From contig JBAOKB010000044.1 in the NCBI GenBank assembly GCA_037044905.1, positions 29,170-93,169 of the forward strand: a stretch of DNA of 64,000 nucleotides. Direction: 5' to 3'. A model generated the notes under the pieces. The model did no database searches and had not been told where the DNA came from. It saw only the letters and a list, made by a program, of their open reading frames with translations. Source of the stretch: Hortaea werneckii (Eukaryota > Ascomycota > Dothideomycetes > Mycosphaerellales > Teratosphaeriaceae). Each line of letters begins with the position of its first letter. The stretch's first letter is position 1. The translations under genes were made by a program, and so were the position numbers. This document shows, one piece after another, positions 1 to 10,180 of this stretch.

Positions 1-1620
1 GTCGCCAGTCCAGATGGGCTAGAGCAAAGCAGTTCTAACACTGACAATACCGGCAACAATGCTGCCTTTCAATTTCCACCAAGCGATTTACAGCGACGTC
101 ATGCTAGAAGGGCGATTCCGCCTTCTTCGGAGCAGTTGGCTCGTCGAATGGAGAGGTCCAAGAATAGATGGCAATGTCCTCTTGATGAGTTCTCGCCGGC
201 AGCTCCCCGCTCGACCCGAGCTGCGATGATGGACGACAACCCATATGAGTTGCGGTCTTTGAGCCGATCCCACCCGCAACCTCCATTGTCCAATGATCTG
301 CCCCACCACACTAAAGTCGAACAAACAGCAGAGCCTGTGCGTCCTAACATTCTATCTCCAAGCCTGTATTCACGGGCGACAGACGGTGCTTCGCCACGGC
401 CGTATACGCCTGTCGAACCAGTGGGTACCGTTGTCACCATCACCGGCCGAGAAGTGAGGAGCTATTCCATATCGCCGCCGAAGAAAGTCGCAGAAGAGCC
501 TCAGCCGGTAAAATCCGCGCGAACGAGTGGGCAATGGCGCAAATGGCTGTCAGACGAGATGCACTCGTTCAAGAACGGTCTCGAAGGCTTGACATTGACA
601 CAGGCTCTTACACAAGGCGAGGAAGCGGCTGCCCAAGGATTTCTCAGCCCAACCAGACAGTCTGAAGAGACGGGCTCGCAACCGGGCTCTGTGTCGCCGC
701 CGTTCGGTAGGCGGCGCGCATCAGCTTCAGCGAGTCGCCCGCAGTCCGTAACAACCAACCGAGGACGCCGAACTGGCAGTAGGACATCCAGCATGATGAA
801 CGAGCGATATCCTATGATCGAGACAGGCCGTCAATCCCGGGAGCAGAGTCTCACGAGCCGCAACACTTCTCGGCAAGGGTTTCGTACAGCTAGCCGGACT
901 AGCAACAGTCCTCCAGAAGAAATCACTCACCAGAGCGGCGACTGTAATAGGCAGAGACGATCTTTCACCCAGCAACGCATCGTAACTGGCAGGCAAAGTC
1001 TTGGCCAACTGAATACAATCGCACGTGGGAGAGACGCCCTCAGTTCCCTTGGTGCTGCTCAAGAGCCTATGATGAGCGGCGCCCTCCCGATTGAAGGCGA
1101 GAATCCGGACAGACTGACTAAAACCACATCCCATCCCGAGGGGCCGCACAGAGCCGCAAACAAACACAGATCTGCATTAGAGCTTCGAGCGAACTACACC
1201 AACACCAGCACAGGCCGGACCACTCCCTTAGAGATCCGGCGCAAAAACATCATTCACACATCCAACATGTTAGAAGATAGTACCATTATGGACATCGCAG
1301 CAGGACCTTACGCCTCTCACCAAGCGCCTCTCCCCTCCGGCCGCGACAACAACGAAGACGAGAAGGAAAACGCTCCGCCAGCATCGGCGGATGACAACCG
1401 GCTGCCTGCCCTCTCCAGCTCGGAATGGTTGGCTGCAGGCCCGAACAAGTCTCGTAAACCCTCAGCCGTGCATCCCGCGTTGCGAAATCGGTCGGTATCG
1501 AGATACTCTCCGGTCAGGAGCACGGGACCGGGGAAAAGTAGTCCGGCGTCTCCTGGTCAGAGGTTGGCGGGGGAGTGGCTCGAGAAGAGGAGTAGGGAGA
1601 CGACGCCGGCGTTTATGTAG
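1..1620 (+). CDS. Disordered Ser/Arg-rich protein, C-terminal part (5' end outside window)
   Basis: The frame ending at the TAG at 1618-1620 is open back to base 1 with no stop, so the gene begins left of the window and about 539 residues are visible. The protein is low in hydrophobic residues and rich in Ser, Arg, Pro and Thr, as in a largely disordered regulatory or cytoskeletal protein. Two short stretches look more constrained: GTVVTITGREVRSYS (about bases 424-468) and QWRKWLSDEMHSF (about 529-570). I have seen similar blocks in Pezizomycotina proteins of unknown function. A KEN tripeptide in an acidic context lies at 1363-1371. The C-terminus, with an AGEWLEKRSRE block, is compact and charged. 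No catalytic domain is visible and I do not assign a function. Confidence 0.75.
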   Translation, partial: VASPDGLEQSSSNTDNTGNNAAFQFPPSDLQRRHARRAIPPSSEQLARRMERSKNRWQCPLDEFSPAAPRSTRAAMMDDNPYELRSLSRSHPQPPLSNDLPHHTKVEQTAEPVRPNILSPSLYSRATDGASPRPYTPVEPVGTVVTITGREVRSYSISPPKKVAEEPQPVKSARTSGQWRKWLSDEMHSFKNGLEGLTLTQALTQGEEAAAQGFLSPTRQSEETGSQPGSVSPPFGRRRASASASRPQSVTTNRGRRTGSRTSSMMNERYPMIETGRQSREQSLTSRNTSRQGFRTASRTSNSPPEEITHQSGDCNRQRRSFTQQRIVTGRQSLGQLNTIARGRDALSSLGAAQEPMMSGALPIEGENPDRLTKTTSHPEGPHRAANKHRSALELRANYTNTSTGRTTPLEIRRKNIIHTSNMLEDSTIMDIAAGPYASHQAPLPSGRDNNEDEKENAPPASADDNRLPALSSSEWLAAGPNKSRKPSAVHPALRNRSVSRYSPVRSTGPGKSSPASPGQRLAGEWLEKRSRETTPAFM

Positions 1621-2999
1621 GGGGGTGATTACTAGGGTTTTGCTACGAGGACTTTGAGATGGGAATTTTTAACGAGTATGGATATGTAAAATGGCAGATG
1701 GTGGGGCTATGGCGGTTGACAGTAGGATAGATATTGCGAGGTTACTGTCTAGACGTCCAGTAAAACCTCCAACCACTACTGAGGTTATTGATTTATGGGC
1801 GACTGAGATGGGGGCTAATTAGTCTGCTTATCTAACCGTTTTGATTGTGCTTTGATCCCCTTGTGAAGCGGCGCGCGGTCGTCTTCCGCTAACTTTTAAT
1901 CACACTGTACCACTGCGGGTACGCTCCATCCTGCCCGATGCTATCAAGGATCTTGGCTGTCCGAACGCCTTACGACGTCTCTGCCGAAGTCCTGCTCGGT
2001 CCCCGTTGATAAGACCTCATTTGCCGCCTGCTTTCGGGCAACCGCGGCACTTCAGTGATTACTAATGAATGAATGTAGGGTGATTGAGGTTGCCCGAGGG
2101 CTTCCCACTCATCCGCGCCGCAGCGGAAGTCGGATGGAGCACCACTTCGCCTTTCATCTGGCCGAGCGTAAGAGAGAGTGGCCTAAATATAAAGCGGTAT
2201 ATAATTTCACGAACGCCTTGCAAAGAAGATTCATGTAATGTTGCTTCAGCTTGACACGGTCTTTAGTTGTAGAGTGCAACATCACCTTCAATAGGGATTC
2301 ATGTGTTGCGAGGAATATAGCAATCGGCTCGTACTTGATCGCAGTGATGGCCGGGCATGTGTAAGAAGCTTGTGTCACTTGGAGAGCCCCTTCACGACAT
2401 TGACAGTATCATAGAAACATGATGGACGACGTCCTCATTTCAAACCGTACAGCTGCTCCTACTCTCCATCAACGATTCAAACCGACTGAAACCTCACAGT
2501 ACCCACTACATGGCTACAGTCTAGTCTGCGACTCCTGATCTCGCAAGGAGCCTCAACACAGAAACCTTTCGTTCAACACATTCGCAATCGCATTCACGAG
2601 TCGCCACCACCATTTCCCAAGGCACAAGCGCTTTTCCCCGAACCAACGACAGTCTCGAATGAATGCCACAAGTACCTCGCTTTAACTAGATGTATCTTCT
2701 CATCAAAGCTGGCCGAAGACTCGCTGCCATAGTATGCCTTGAGACAGATGAATCTTCAGATCCTGGGCTGACCCAGCCATAGCCTGACCCACTTCATACG
2801 AGCGGTCGTCCAAAGACGAGCGATTTGGTCCTCTCAGAGCGAGCTGGAGACTGCAGTTCTACAATTTGATGGCGACACTGTTCAGGCCGTCCAGGCTCTG
2901 AAAGAGTCACGGCCCGATCTCACCGCCGAGCTAGAAGGCAGATTAGAGGATTTGCTGTCGTCTTTTCAGGAATGCGCAGCTTACTGCAAGTCTCAGGAG
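1621..2999. other. Intergenic region with a repeat copy
   Basis: About 1.4 kb without a convincing gene. It holds the first copy of the dispersed repeat (1815-1924). From 2787 onward the frame of the downstream reductase is already open but lacks an ATG, so an upstream exon of that gene could end here. Confidence 0.5.
1815..1924 (+). repeat. Dispersed degenerate repeat, copy 1
   Basis: This stretch matches 14147-14265 in the same orientation. Shared blocks are CTAATTAGTCYGCTTATCTA (first 20 bases), then about 50 diverged bases, then GGCGYGCGGTCG followed by TTCCGCYAAC, then GYGGGTACGC or GCAGGTACGC near the end. The mosaic of conserved and diverged blocks suggests an old transposon end or MITE. 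The CTTATCTAAC-like blocks recall terminal regions of fungal pogo/Fot1-type elements, but that is inference. No transposase is present. Confidence 0.6.
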
Positions 3000-4497
3000 A
3001 TGCTTCGCTTCCCGTTCTCACGAGCAGAGAGACAAGTCCGAGACGTGTTGTATAGCCTGCGCGCGCAGAGCGACCGGCCAAACGGGGAGAAAGAAGCAGA
3101 GATTCCTGCCCCATCACTCTCGCTTTCTTTGTCTGAACATTCGAAGAAAGTCGAGACGTTCGAACTAGGGCCTATCAATGCTCCTCGTCTACTAAATGGC
3201 CTTTGGCAGCTTTCCTCGCCTGCATGGGGCTCCAGCACCAGCGAGCAGCAGGAACAGGCTATAGCGCAGCTGGTGGAAGCCGGCTTGACGATGGCAGATA
3301 TGGCCGATCACTATGTTAGGCGCTCCCAACCCTGAATTTCCTCGACAGAAGCTGACAAGGGGATAGGGCGACGCCGAGCTGATTTACGGGGATTTCAGGA
3401 ACAAGCTCATGCCCGAGCTTAAGGGTCAGGTTCTTGCAGCGACGAAATGGTGTGTCTTTAGTAAGCCGCAACAGGCTATCACAGAGGATTGGGTGCTTCA
3501 GGCCGTCCACGAGCGTTCACGACGGCTAGGTGGGAGGGTTGAGCTGCTACAATTCCACTGGTACGATGTACGTGCTGCCTCATCATTACGTCCGCTGGCC
3601 TGCCGAAATCAAAGTGCTGACCCCTTTTCATAGTACGAAGATAAAGATTATCTGGAAACTCTCACCATTCTAGTCTCCATCGCCCGGCACCAACCGCAGC
3701 TCGTCTCTGCTATTGGACTCTGCAACTTCGATGCAGCGCACACCGCGGAGGCTTGCGAGTACATCCTGGAAAGGACGGGGTCGGTTGGCCTCGTGTCAAA
3801 CCAAGTTCAGGTAGGTCTGAGAGTATAGCTTTAGACTGGTAGTGAGGCGCTGACACTTTGATTTTCATTTAGTTCTCGCTTCTCGATTCACGACCTTTGC
3901 ACGACATGTATGCAGTGTGCCAGAGATACGGATTGAAACTTTTGACCTATGGCTCACTAGTAAGTAGCGGCTACTACCCAGGCATTGGCTTGTCCACTAA
4001 CAGACATGTCGCAGTGCGGCGGCTTCTTGTCACCAAAGTGGCTCAACAGGACTGCACCAGACCTCTACTCAACGGCTGAACAGTTGACGCCATCTCAGCG
4101 CAAGGTACGAGAACCACCACATGAGCATGCACGGAGGCCATGAAACTAACAAGGTCTCGAACAGTATTTCGATATCATCTCCGCCTGGGGCGGCTGGGCT
4201 GACTTCCAGAGCCTTTTGTCCGTCCTTGATGGTATTGCGCGCTCCCACGGCGTCACACTGACCAACATAGCGACTCGATGGGTGCTACAACAGCCCCACG
4301 TCGGTGCAGTGATCGTGGGGACCAGGTTAGGCGTGTCCAATCACGGCAACGACAATATCTCTGTTTTTGACTTTAAGTTGAGTGAAGAAGAGGTAGCCGC
4401 GATCAACTGCGTTTCACTTGGTGAGCGAAAGGAGAGGTCGAGAGCTTTGTTTGAAAGACTGGGCGATTGCGGGAACGAATATCGTGCTATGCATTAG
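3000..4497 (+). CDS. Aldo/keto reductase family oxidoreductase
   Basis: Six exons are predicted: 3000-3314, 3367-3567, 3634-3810, 3873-3959, 4015-4104 and 4165-4497, all joined in phase 0. The product has an NAD(P)H-dependent aldo/keto reductase barrel. The expected catalytic tetrad can be read: Asp and Tyr in DMADHYGDAE, Lys in AATKWC and His in QFHWYDY. The later NQVQFSLLD and VIVGTR blocks match the family's cofactor-binding strands. The barrel begins at about codon 50, so this protein carries an N-terminal extension. ATG 3000 is the first in frame, but the frame is open without an ATG back to 2787, so an upstream exon may supply the true start. The first donor is an uncommon GTTAGG. It is the first gene of the putative catabolic cluster and would reduce or oxidise a carbonyl or sugar-like substrate; the substrate is unknown. 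Confidence 0.82.
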
Positions 4498-4912
4498 AAG
4501 CACCGGCATTAGTCCACGCACGGCATACATTCTTATTGTTGTATCTCAGTTCCAGCCAAATTCAAAGCGAGTACGTGTCTGAAGCCCGTCGGAACAACTT
4601 CCATTGCTAGTGATTTGGGCTTGGAGCGGAAGATAAACCGAACGCAATATCTAAAGGCACATCCTATCTTGCAGCCGGCTAGTGTTGGTAGATAACATGC
4701 GGAAGCCTTGCCCGAGCGGCCAAACTCGCCCGGTCTCATCATCCGAATTTCCGAGATCCGATTAGTATGTTCCGACATCGTATCGTTATCGGCAGGGCCA
4801 CCGGGTTACTCTATGCCCTTCTCAGCTGGGAATGGGACTAAAGTCAACATAACTCTGTGATTGAGAGCAACAGAGGTGTCGCAAGTTCAATCATAAAGAC
4901 TGGTCCAAAACC
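4498..4912. other. Intergenic region
   Basis: About 415 bp between two genes on the same strand. It should hold the terminator of the reductase and the promoter of the TIGR04076-like gene. I see no further feature. Confidence 0.5.
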
Positions 4913-5333
4913 ATGGGGGACACAACCAAGAATAAGCCTGAAGATGACTTGTTTGAGCTTTACGATCTACGCATAGAAGCCGTGTGCCCGCCAGATGCAA
5001 GAATCATGTGCGGTGCAAAAAAAGGCGACTTCTTCACGCTGGAAGGCGAGATGATGTATCTCCCAGAAGGTCAAGGGCTTAGCATTTACAGCCTCGGTAG
5101 GTGCTAGAATGTTTCGCTATCTCCGAACATATACTAAACGACGTGAAGCCTCAATTCTCCCGCTGCTGGCAGCAAAACAACGCAGAACGCATGCCCATGA
5201 TTGGATGTCAACAGATGCGCTGATCGCGTGTCCCGATCCGAGCTGCAAGTCGCAGTGGAAGATAGTGCGGACAGGGATTCGCCAATTCAGCCACGCAGAA
5301 ACAACAGTGGTCGGTTTAGAAGGGAATGCATGA
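4913..5333 (+). CDS. TIGR04076-like small protein
   Basis: Two exons (4913-5096 and 5149-5333, 52-nt intron, phase 1) give a protein of about 122 residues. The order is a short beta-rich start (YDLRIEAVCPPDARIMCG, then GDFFTLEG), a YLPEGQGLSIYSL segment, a basic AAKQR block, DWMSTD, and a cysteine pair in ACPDPSC. This is the pattern of the TIGR04076 family, small proteins common in bacteria and scattered in fungi with no established function. The paired Cys suggest a redox or metal site, which is inference. Its stop lies only 54 bp from the end of the convergent dioxygenase gene. Position suggests an accessory role in the neighbouring pathway. Confidence 0.75.
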
Positions 5334-5387
5334 AATCCAATGGCCATTCTAGACGCAAGAAATTATCCGATATCGTCGAAATCTGTT

Positions 5388-6604
5388 CTAGCATCCTTCA
5401 GCTCTGACCTTGGCAGATTCCTTCACGTCGTCGCTCACACCCCAAGCCAAAGGACCGTCGTCAATGACCGTACTTCGCCTCACGTCCCTCGCGCCCATCG
5501 TGGAAGTGTAGGGATTAGCGCGGTGCATCGACTGCCGGTTGTCCCACCATACAAGATCACCCCCATCTAACCATTCTAAGCTAAACACATACTGCGGCTG
5601 CGTGCAGTGATCAATCAGTTGCCATATCAGGGCCTGAGATCGCTCAATGGCTCGAGGGTCTTCAGCTTCGGGTGTGCAGTTCGCAACGGGGTTGACCTCC
5701 ATGGGAGGGTCGAGGCCAAGGATACGCTTGGCATGCGCAGCTAGATAGAGAGTCTTTTGTCCATTAGGCGCTTTCTGAACCAAGTTGTGATATGCAGGAG
5801 GCTTCAGAGCACGCTCATGTTCAGTCGGCGCTTTGTAGACCGAAGGACTGCCAAGGAGTCGGGAATGCCAGAGGTCATGCTCGACGACGAGACCACTCAG
5901 CCGGTCCTTGATGTTGGCGGGCAAGTCTGCGTAAGCCCTTCTTGTATCTGCAAAATGGGTCCAAACGCCGCCGCGCTTTGGGTTCCCGTGAGATAGCAGC
6001 AAGGAATACTTCGAACTGCAAAATATAAAGTCAGCAGGAGATATATTCCCCAGTGCTTGCGCGCATACTACTGACCGTTGTTGATGATATGAGGAATCTG
6101 TATGCCATAATGCGTTGCCAAGACTATGATGCCAGCGTCGACTGTCTTCCTTCACAAGAGAGCCGTCAAGCTCCATGTTACTGACGTCCCAGAGGAAAGG
6201 CTCGCCCACACGATCATTCTCACGGCCGTAATAGAAGGGGTTTGTCTCAAGCTTCGAGCCGAGCTGCTGTGAGAAAGCAATATGGCCAGCGTTGTCGAGA
6301 CCGGTATTCCTGAAGACAAGGACAGCATACTTGTCCTGGAGTTCGACGAGCTGCCCTCTGTTAGCAAAAGGCCAGCATAGATTGAAAAAGGTCTTACTTG
6401 TTTCACAATACGGCCTGCATCCGGTTTGTCCCAAGCGACACCAGCCACTTCGGCGCCAAATGAGTAGTCGCCACATTCCATTATTGGTGTTACAGTGAGA
6501 TCGCCATACTTGAGTGTCCGAAATGTGACGTTGATTCCATCATCCGCCGTTTGTTTACTTGGTGGCCAGCTATTCGGATATGTGGTTACGAAAGCGCGCG
6601 ACAT
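5388..6604 (-). CDS. TfdA/TauD-family 2-oxoglutarate-dependent dioxygenase
   Basis: Three exons (6398-6604, 6076-6350 and 5388-6015 on the minus strand; introns of 47 and 60 nt) encode 369 residues. The enzyme uses Fe(II), O2 and 2-oxoglutarate to hydroxylate a substrate. The iron ligands are visible as HxD at about His152/Asp154 (NALWHTDSSYH) and a distal His at about 325 (NRQSMHRAN), with the 2-oxoglutarate-binding Arg in ARDVRRST. The segment VKQLVELQDKYAVLVFRN is the usual TfdA start of the barrel. The family includes 2,4-D/alpha-ketoglutarate and taurine dioxygenases and fungal xanthine dioxygenase; the substrate here cannot be read. ATG 6604 was preferred over an upstream in-frame stretch because it fits the family length. 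It is divergent from the DUF3830 gene across 309 bp. Confidence 0.88.
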
Positions 6605-6913
6605 GGCGGAGGCCTTGATCTGCTGTAATCGACTACGATTGTACGCATTTGCCGTTTTATGATCGATGTACACTCCAAGCGCAGGGCCATTCGTACGAGC
6701 GGATAGATGCCGACGATGCCGATGCAGTCTAGAGATAAGCATCGGGTTTGTCGGGAGGCAAGCGACCCTGCCGGGTCTTCAGCCGCACTGGCCGAAGGCT
6801 TGGGCGAGATGTTTATCGGCCAACGTCTTTGGAGTTGGGAAGTGAAATGGTAGAACTTTCCAAAGAAAGACACGGCGAAATCATTCCCTTCCGAGGCCCT
6901 ACCAATTCTAGAC
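6605..6913. promoter_or_regulatory. Bidirectional promoter region (dioxygenase / DUF3830)
   Basis: A 309-bp gap separates two divergent start codons, so it must drive both genes. Co-regulation, perhaps by the Zn2Cys6 protein encoded at 7479-9715, is an inference. I do not see a clear paired CGG operator. Confidence 0.45.
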
Positions 6914-7339
6914 ATGGCAGATCTCGTGTTGATTACCGCAGGGCCTTACCAATTCCTGGCCAAATTTGAAGAAGCTGCTCCACGAACAACCGAAGCCTTC
7001 AAGCAGCTGCTGCCTTATCGCAAACAATTGATCCACGTTCGATGGAGCGGCGAGGGTATGTGGATTCCTCTTGGTGAGGAGGACCTAGGCGTACCTTTCG
7101 AAAACCATACAGCTCATCCAGACGCGGGACATATTCTGCTATATCCTGGAGGGTTCTCCGAGACGGAGTTCCTCTTCTGCTACGGAGGTGTTCACTTTGC
7201 TAGTAAGATGGGCACTCTGGCAGCGAATCATTTCCTCACCATCTTGGAAGGAAATGAGAACCTGAAAGCCTTGGGGGAAATGGTACTGTGGAAAGGCGCA
7301 CAACCCGTTGTATTCGAGCTTGCAGATGAGAGAAAGTGA
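6914..7339 (+). CDS. DUF3830 (cyclophilin-like fold) protein
   Basis: A single exon of 141 codons from ATG 6914. The whole protein follows the DUF3830 pattern: an opening ITAGPYQFLAKFEEAAPRT, then PYRKQLIHVRWSGEGMWIPL, FENHTAHPDAGHILLYPGG, SETEFLFCYGG, GTLAANHFLTILEG and a closing LWKGAQPVVFE. DUF3830 proteins have a cyclophilin-like barrel. As I recall, they are mostly bacterial and lie beside transporters and amide- or amino-acid-degrading enzymes; their biochemical role is not established. The copy here is intronless, unlike its cluster neighbours except for this gene. It probably assists the same pathway as the divergent dioxygenase. Confidence 0.85.
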   Translation: MADLVLITAGPYQFLAKFEEAAPRTTEAFKQLLPYRKQLIHVRWSGEGMWIPLGEEDLGVPFENHTAHPDAGHILLYPGGFSETEFLFCYGGVHFASKMGTLAANHFLTILEGNENLKALGEMVLWKGAQPVVFELADERK

Positions 7340-7478
7340 GCTCACCTGACTCTGAATCGTGTTTCCCTTGCTGACTACTTTGAGCAGAATTGATTCGTTT
7401 AATGAGAAGCAGCACATTAAGCGCAGCGGAATGGCACCGAAGCTGTAGCCCTTGCCTAGTATATGGCTGTTCTGTTCG

Positions 7479-9715
7479 TCAACCAAAGAACGAGTCCGGC
7501 TGTGGCCACCCGAAATTGTTTTCAGCGCCTGAGCCGTTGAAGATTCCCAACCAGTCGGCTTCGTCCAAGAATCCAGCAAGATCTTGTTCGGTGAGTTCGT
7601 TTGGGATCTGGCCCTCAGTCCTCTCGGGATTTGACGTTACCAAGATCAAATTGGATGCCTTCTTTATCGTCTCCATTAAGTTCTGGGCCGGGTGAAGGGA
7701 CGTATTCTCACAAACATCCTCAAATACGGAGAGGCTAAGCTTGACAAGGCAGGAGAGCCGAGAGGTATTGCAAGGCCAGCTTGGGGCTCGGTTGATCGGG
7801 AGACTGGGCGGCGTCAGGCAGCACAGATTCAATGCTTCTAAAGGAAAGCCGTTAGCAAGCTGAGGCATATCTACAGCCTCGTGCAAACTCACCGTCAATC
7901 ACGCCACGTACGTAGCACAGGATGAGAAAGACTGTCGCAAATGTCAAGGAGATCCAAGTAAGGTCCACAGCATACTTCAAGTGCTCTGTTGCACGTTTAT
8001 CGATGGGGAAGGGGCCAGGCGGAATTTCCGTTGCTCCTGAGGTCCTATATTTGGTAAAAAGTACTTGCCCGCATTCTGAAAACGCTAACAGTATGTGCGC
8101 TGACGATTTGACGCTGATGTCCAAGGACTGTAACATATGTAGTTGCAGTATGTGACATTGTTCGGTCTGAGAGAACAGTTTGCCTAGCGGAGCAGTGTTC
8201 ATTGCTAGCCTGTACCATCTCCAAGACGTAAAAGGAATACAGTGGTGCTGATTTTGTGTGTTCTGCAAGCGGTTCGCCCAAATGTTTGACCAAGTCTCCA
8301 TTTCCAAGTTCAAGTGAGAAAGCTGTCTGTCGCTGAGGTGTCGTGGTGAACGGAGCCCGGCCTTCTGCAAACTTCGATTGATGATCGCCACAAGCTCAAC
8401 AAGCGCGGTAATGCGGGTGTCCCCTGGTTCTTGAGACTCCGGGTGATCCAGAAATGTAGAGCCAACATCAGCTATTGGGATGGGATCCACAGTCATCGGG
8501 AGGCCAGAGGATAGCATGAGATTACAGTCGCAGGAGACAAGATTCCTCCAGACCCTAAAGCGTGAGAGATCCATTTCAGAATCTACTTCGGAGTGCGACA
8601 GATCTTCCTCGAGACCAAGCAGAGTAGAAAAACGAGCGGCTGTGCCAAGGACTGACCTAAGCAATCACGTCAGCATGCCACTTATAGCAGGGGATAACAA
8701 GACTATCACACCAAGCGCTCAGGTCACTGTAGTTGCTGCGCTTAGTCCTCCGGTCGCCAGGTGCGTGATCCAGCCTTTCGAGTGGCATCCATTGAACATG
8801 TAACAGCAGCACACAAACTGCGTCAAGGTCAATGTCTGCAGACTCGGGCCACAGTACCGCGTCTGCGAGCATGTTTTCGTAAAGCTCTGTCAACTTGTGC
8901 ATCTGCCATTGCCTCTGATGATCGGAGCAAGCGGTCATCGTCCGGGATGGGCGCACGCGGAAGGCGATTGTGCAGATTGAAAGAAGCAGTCTCGAGCGCT
9001 GGCCAATTAGCTTTTCGGCAGAAATCTCAGTGCTCAGGAACGGTGCCATGGGATGATAATGCTCTGTATACCGCCTGACTACGTCAGATGCTTCTCTGTA
9101 AGTGAGAATCTTCCGGACGACTGGATCGTATCGAGCGTGGCGATGAGAATGTGCGTGGTCGCTCAGCAAAGTTCTAGTAGGGGCGGCTCCTTCTATGCCT
9201 CGCAGCGACTGCAAGGTAGCTGTTGGCGGGCCCAGATCCATGTTATCCATTCGAAACCCTTCAGCAGGAGAAGTCTGCTCGCCTTGTGCGGGGACGTCCA
9301 GATCAGCGTCTCCGTACTGATCGTATGGAGTCTGTGGATCCGTCGTTTGGATCGCTGGACCCGGGACGGGGCTTGGGCTGTTTGTTGCTCCCTGTGTTGA
9401 TTCCAATCGCGCAATGCGGGCCTCATGCAACGCAATAGTCGCTTCTTGCGACCGAAGACGTCTCTGCAAGTCGACCATGAGCTGCGCTGCATCCGAAGGG
9501 CTGACATTTGGATGGGACTGCAAGTCCTCTATTTCGAATGAGCAAGTAAGTTCGAGGCTGCGGCACCTCTTACAGGGAGTTGTCCTGCCATTGCTGGCTA
9601 CGGCAACCTGCATGCATCGTTGCTTTCTGGATCGACATTGCAAGCAGGCGCGTCTACTTCTACGCAGCTTGTTCGAATCTTCGCTGTTGCCGTTCAAACT
9701 TGGTGCCGCGCTCAT
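7479..9715 (-). CDS. Zn(2)-Cys(6) fungal-specific transcription factor
   Basis: Three exons (8712-9715, 7893-8656 and 7479-7837; introns of 55 and 55 nt) give 708 residues. The binuclear zinc cluster is at residues 24-58 with cysteines at 24, 27, 34, 48, 51 and 58 (C-X2-C-X6-C-X13-C-X2-C-X6-C). A heptad-like coiled coil follows (LQRRLRSQEATIALHEARIARLES, read as adjoining blocks), as in dimeric regulators. The middle part is a fungal-specific transcription factor domain, recognisable by DLSAWSVLGTAARFSTLLGL across the first splice and by YAVDLTWISLTFATVFL near the end. The C-terminus is acidic (EQDLAGFLDEADWLGIF) and could be an activation region. ATG 9715 directly precedes the zinc cluster. 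It sits in the middle of the catabolic set and is its likely pathway regulator. Confidence 0.9.
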
Positions 9716-10180
9716 GTTCTGGCAGAAGAAATGATGGATACCATGACATGGAGGATGCGGCGACAAGAGCCCTTTGGCTCCTACACAAGCGACTAGATGG
9801 CACTGAGTCAGCCATCTTATCTCACGAAGCGAACTGCGAGATTTCGCGACATGAGACGATGGACGAAGCAGGCGGTGGGATTCTGGCGATCCAGCACTGG
9901 TCCGTGCTATCGGTCCTTGGCCACCAATTAGACACAGCCAATTAAATGTGACGAGGCGAAACTTCACTTCGATCTCCCGCAGGCCCATAGGCACAAACAG
10001 TGCGACTTAGCGGACCTCTGCGCTTTATGTCCTCAAGGTCTTCTAGACAGATGGTAGAGGCACAAACAATGGGATACTATAGATGTAACTTCATCCGGAT
10101 TGAAACACTAATAGGTACTCTACAGGTTGGCCAATTGCGTCTACTCGCAGGGTCCTCACCTCAAAGCAAATCTGACGAGC
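9716..10180. other. Intergenic region
   Basis: 465 bp upstream of the regulator and downstream of the permease. The frame of the regulator stays open for 93 codons above its ATG, but that stretch looks like 5' leader. No other feature is seen. Confidence 0.45.

Noticed and set aside
4729..4766. ATCCGAATTTCCGAGATCCG-like stretch resembling Fot1/pogo element ends
   Set aside because: It is too short, has no partner end nearby, and resemblance is from memory only.
6605..6742. N-terminal extension of the dioxygenase frame
   Set aside because: The added residues are not family-like and would use up the shared promoter; ATG 6604 gives a normal length.
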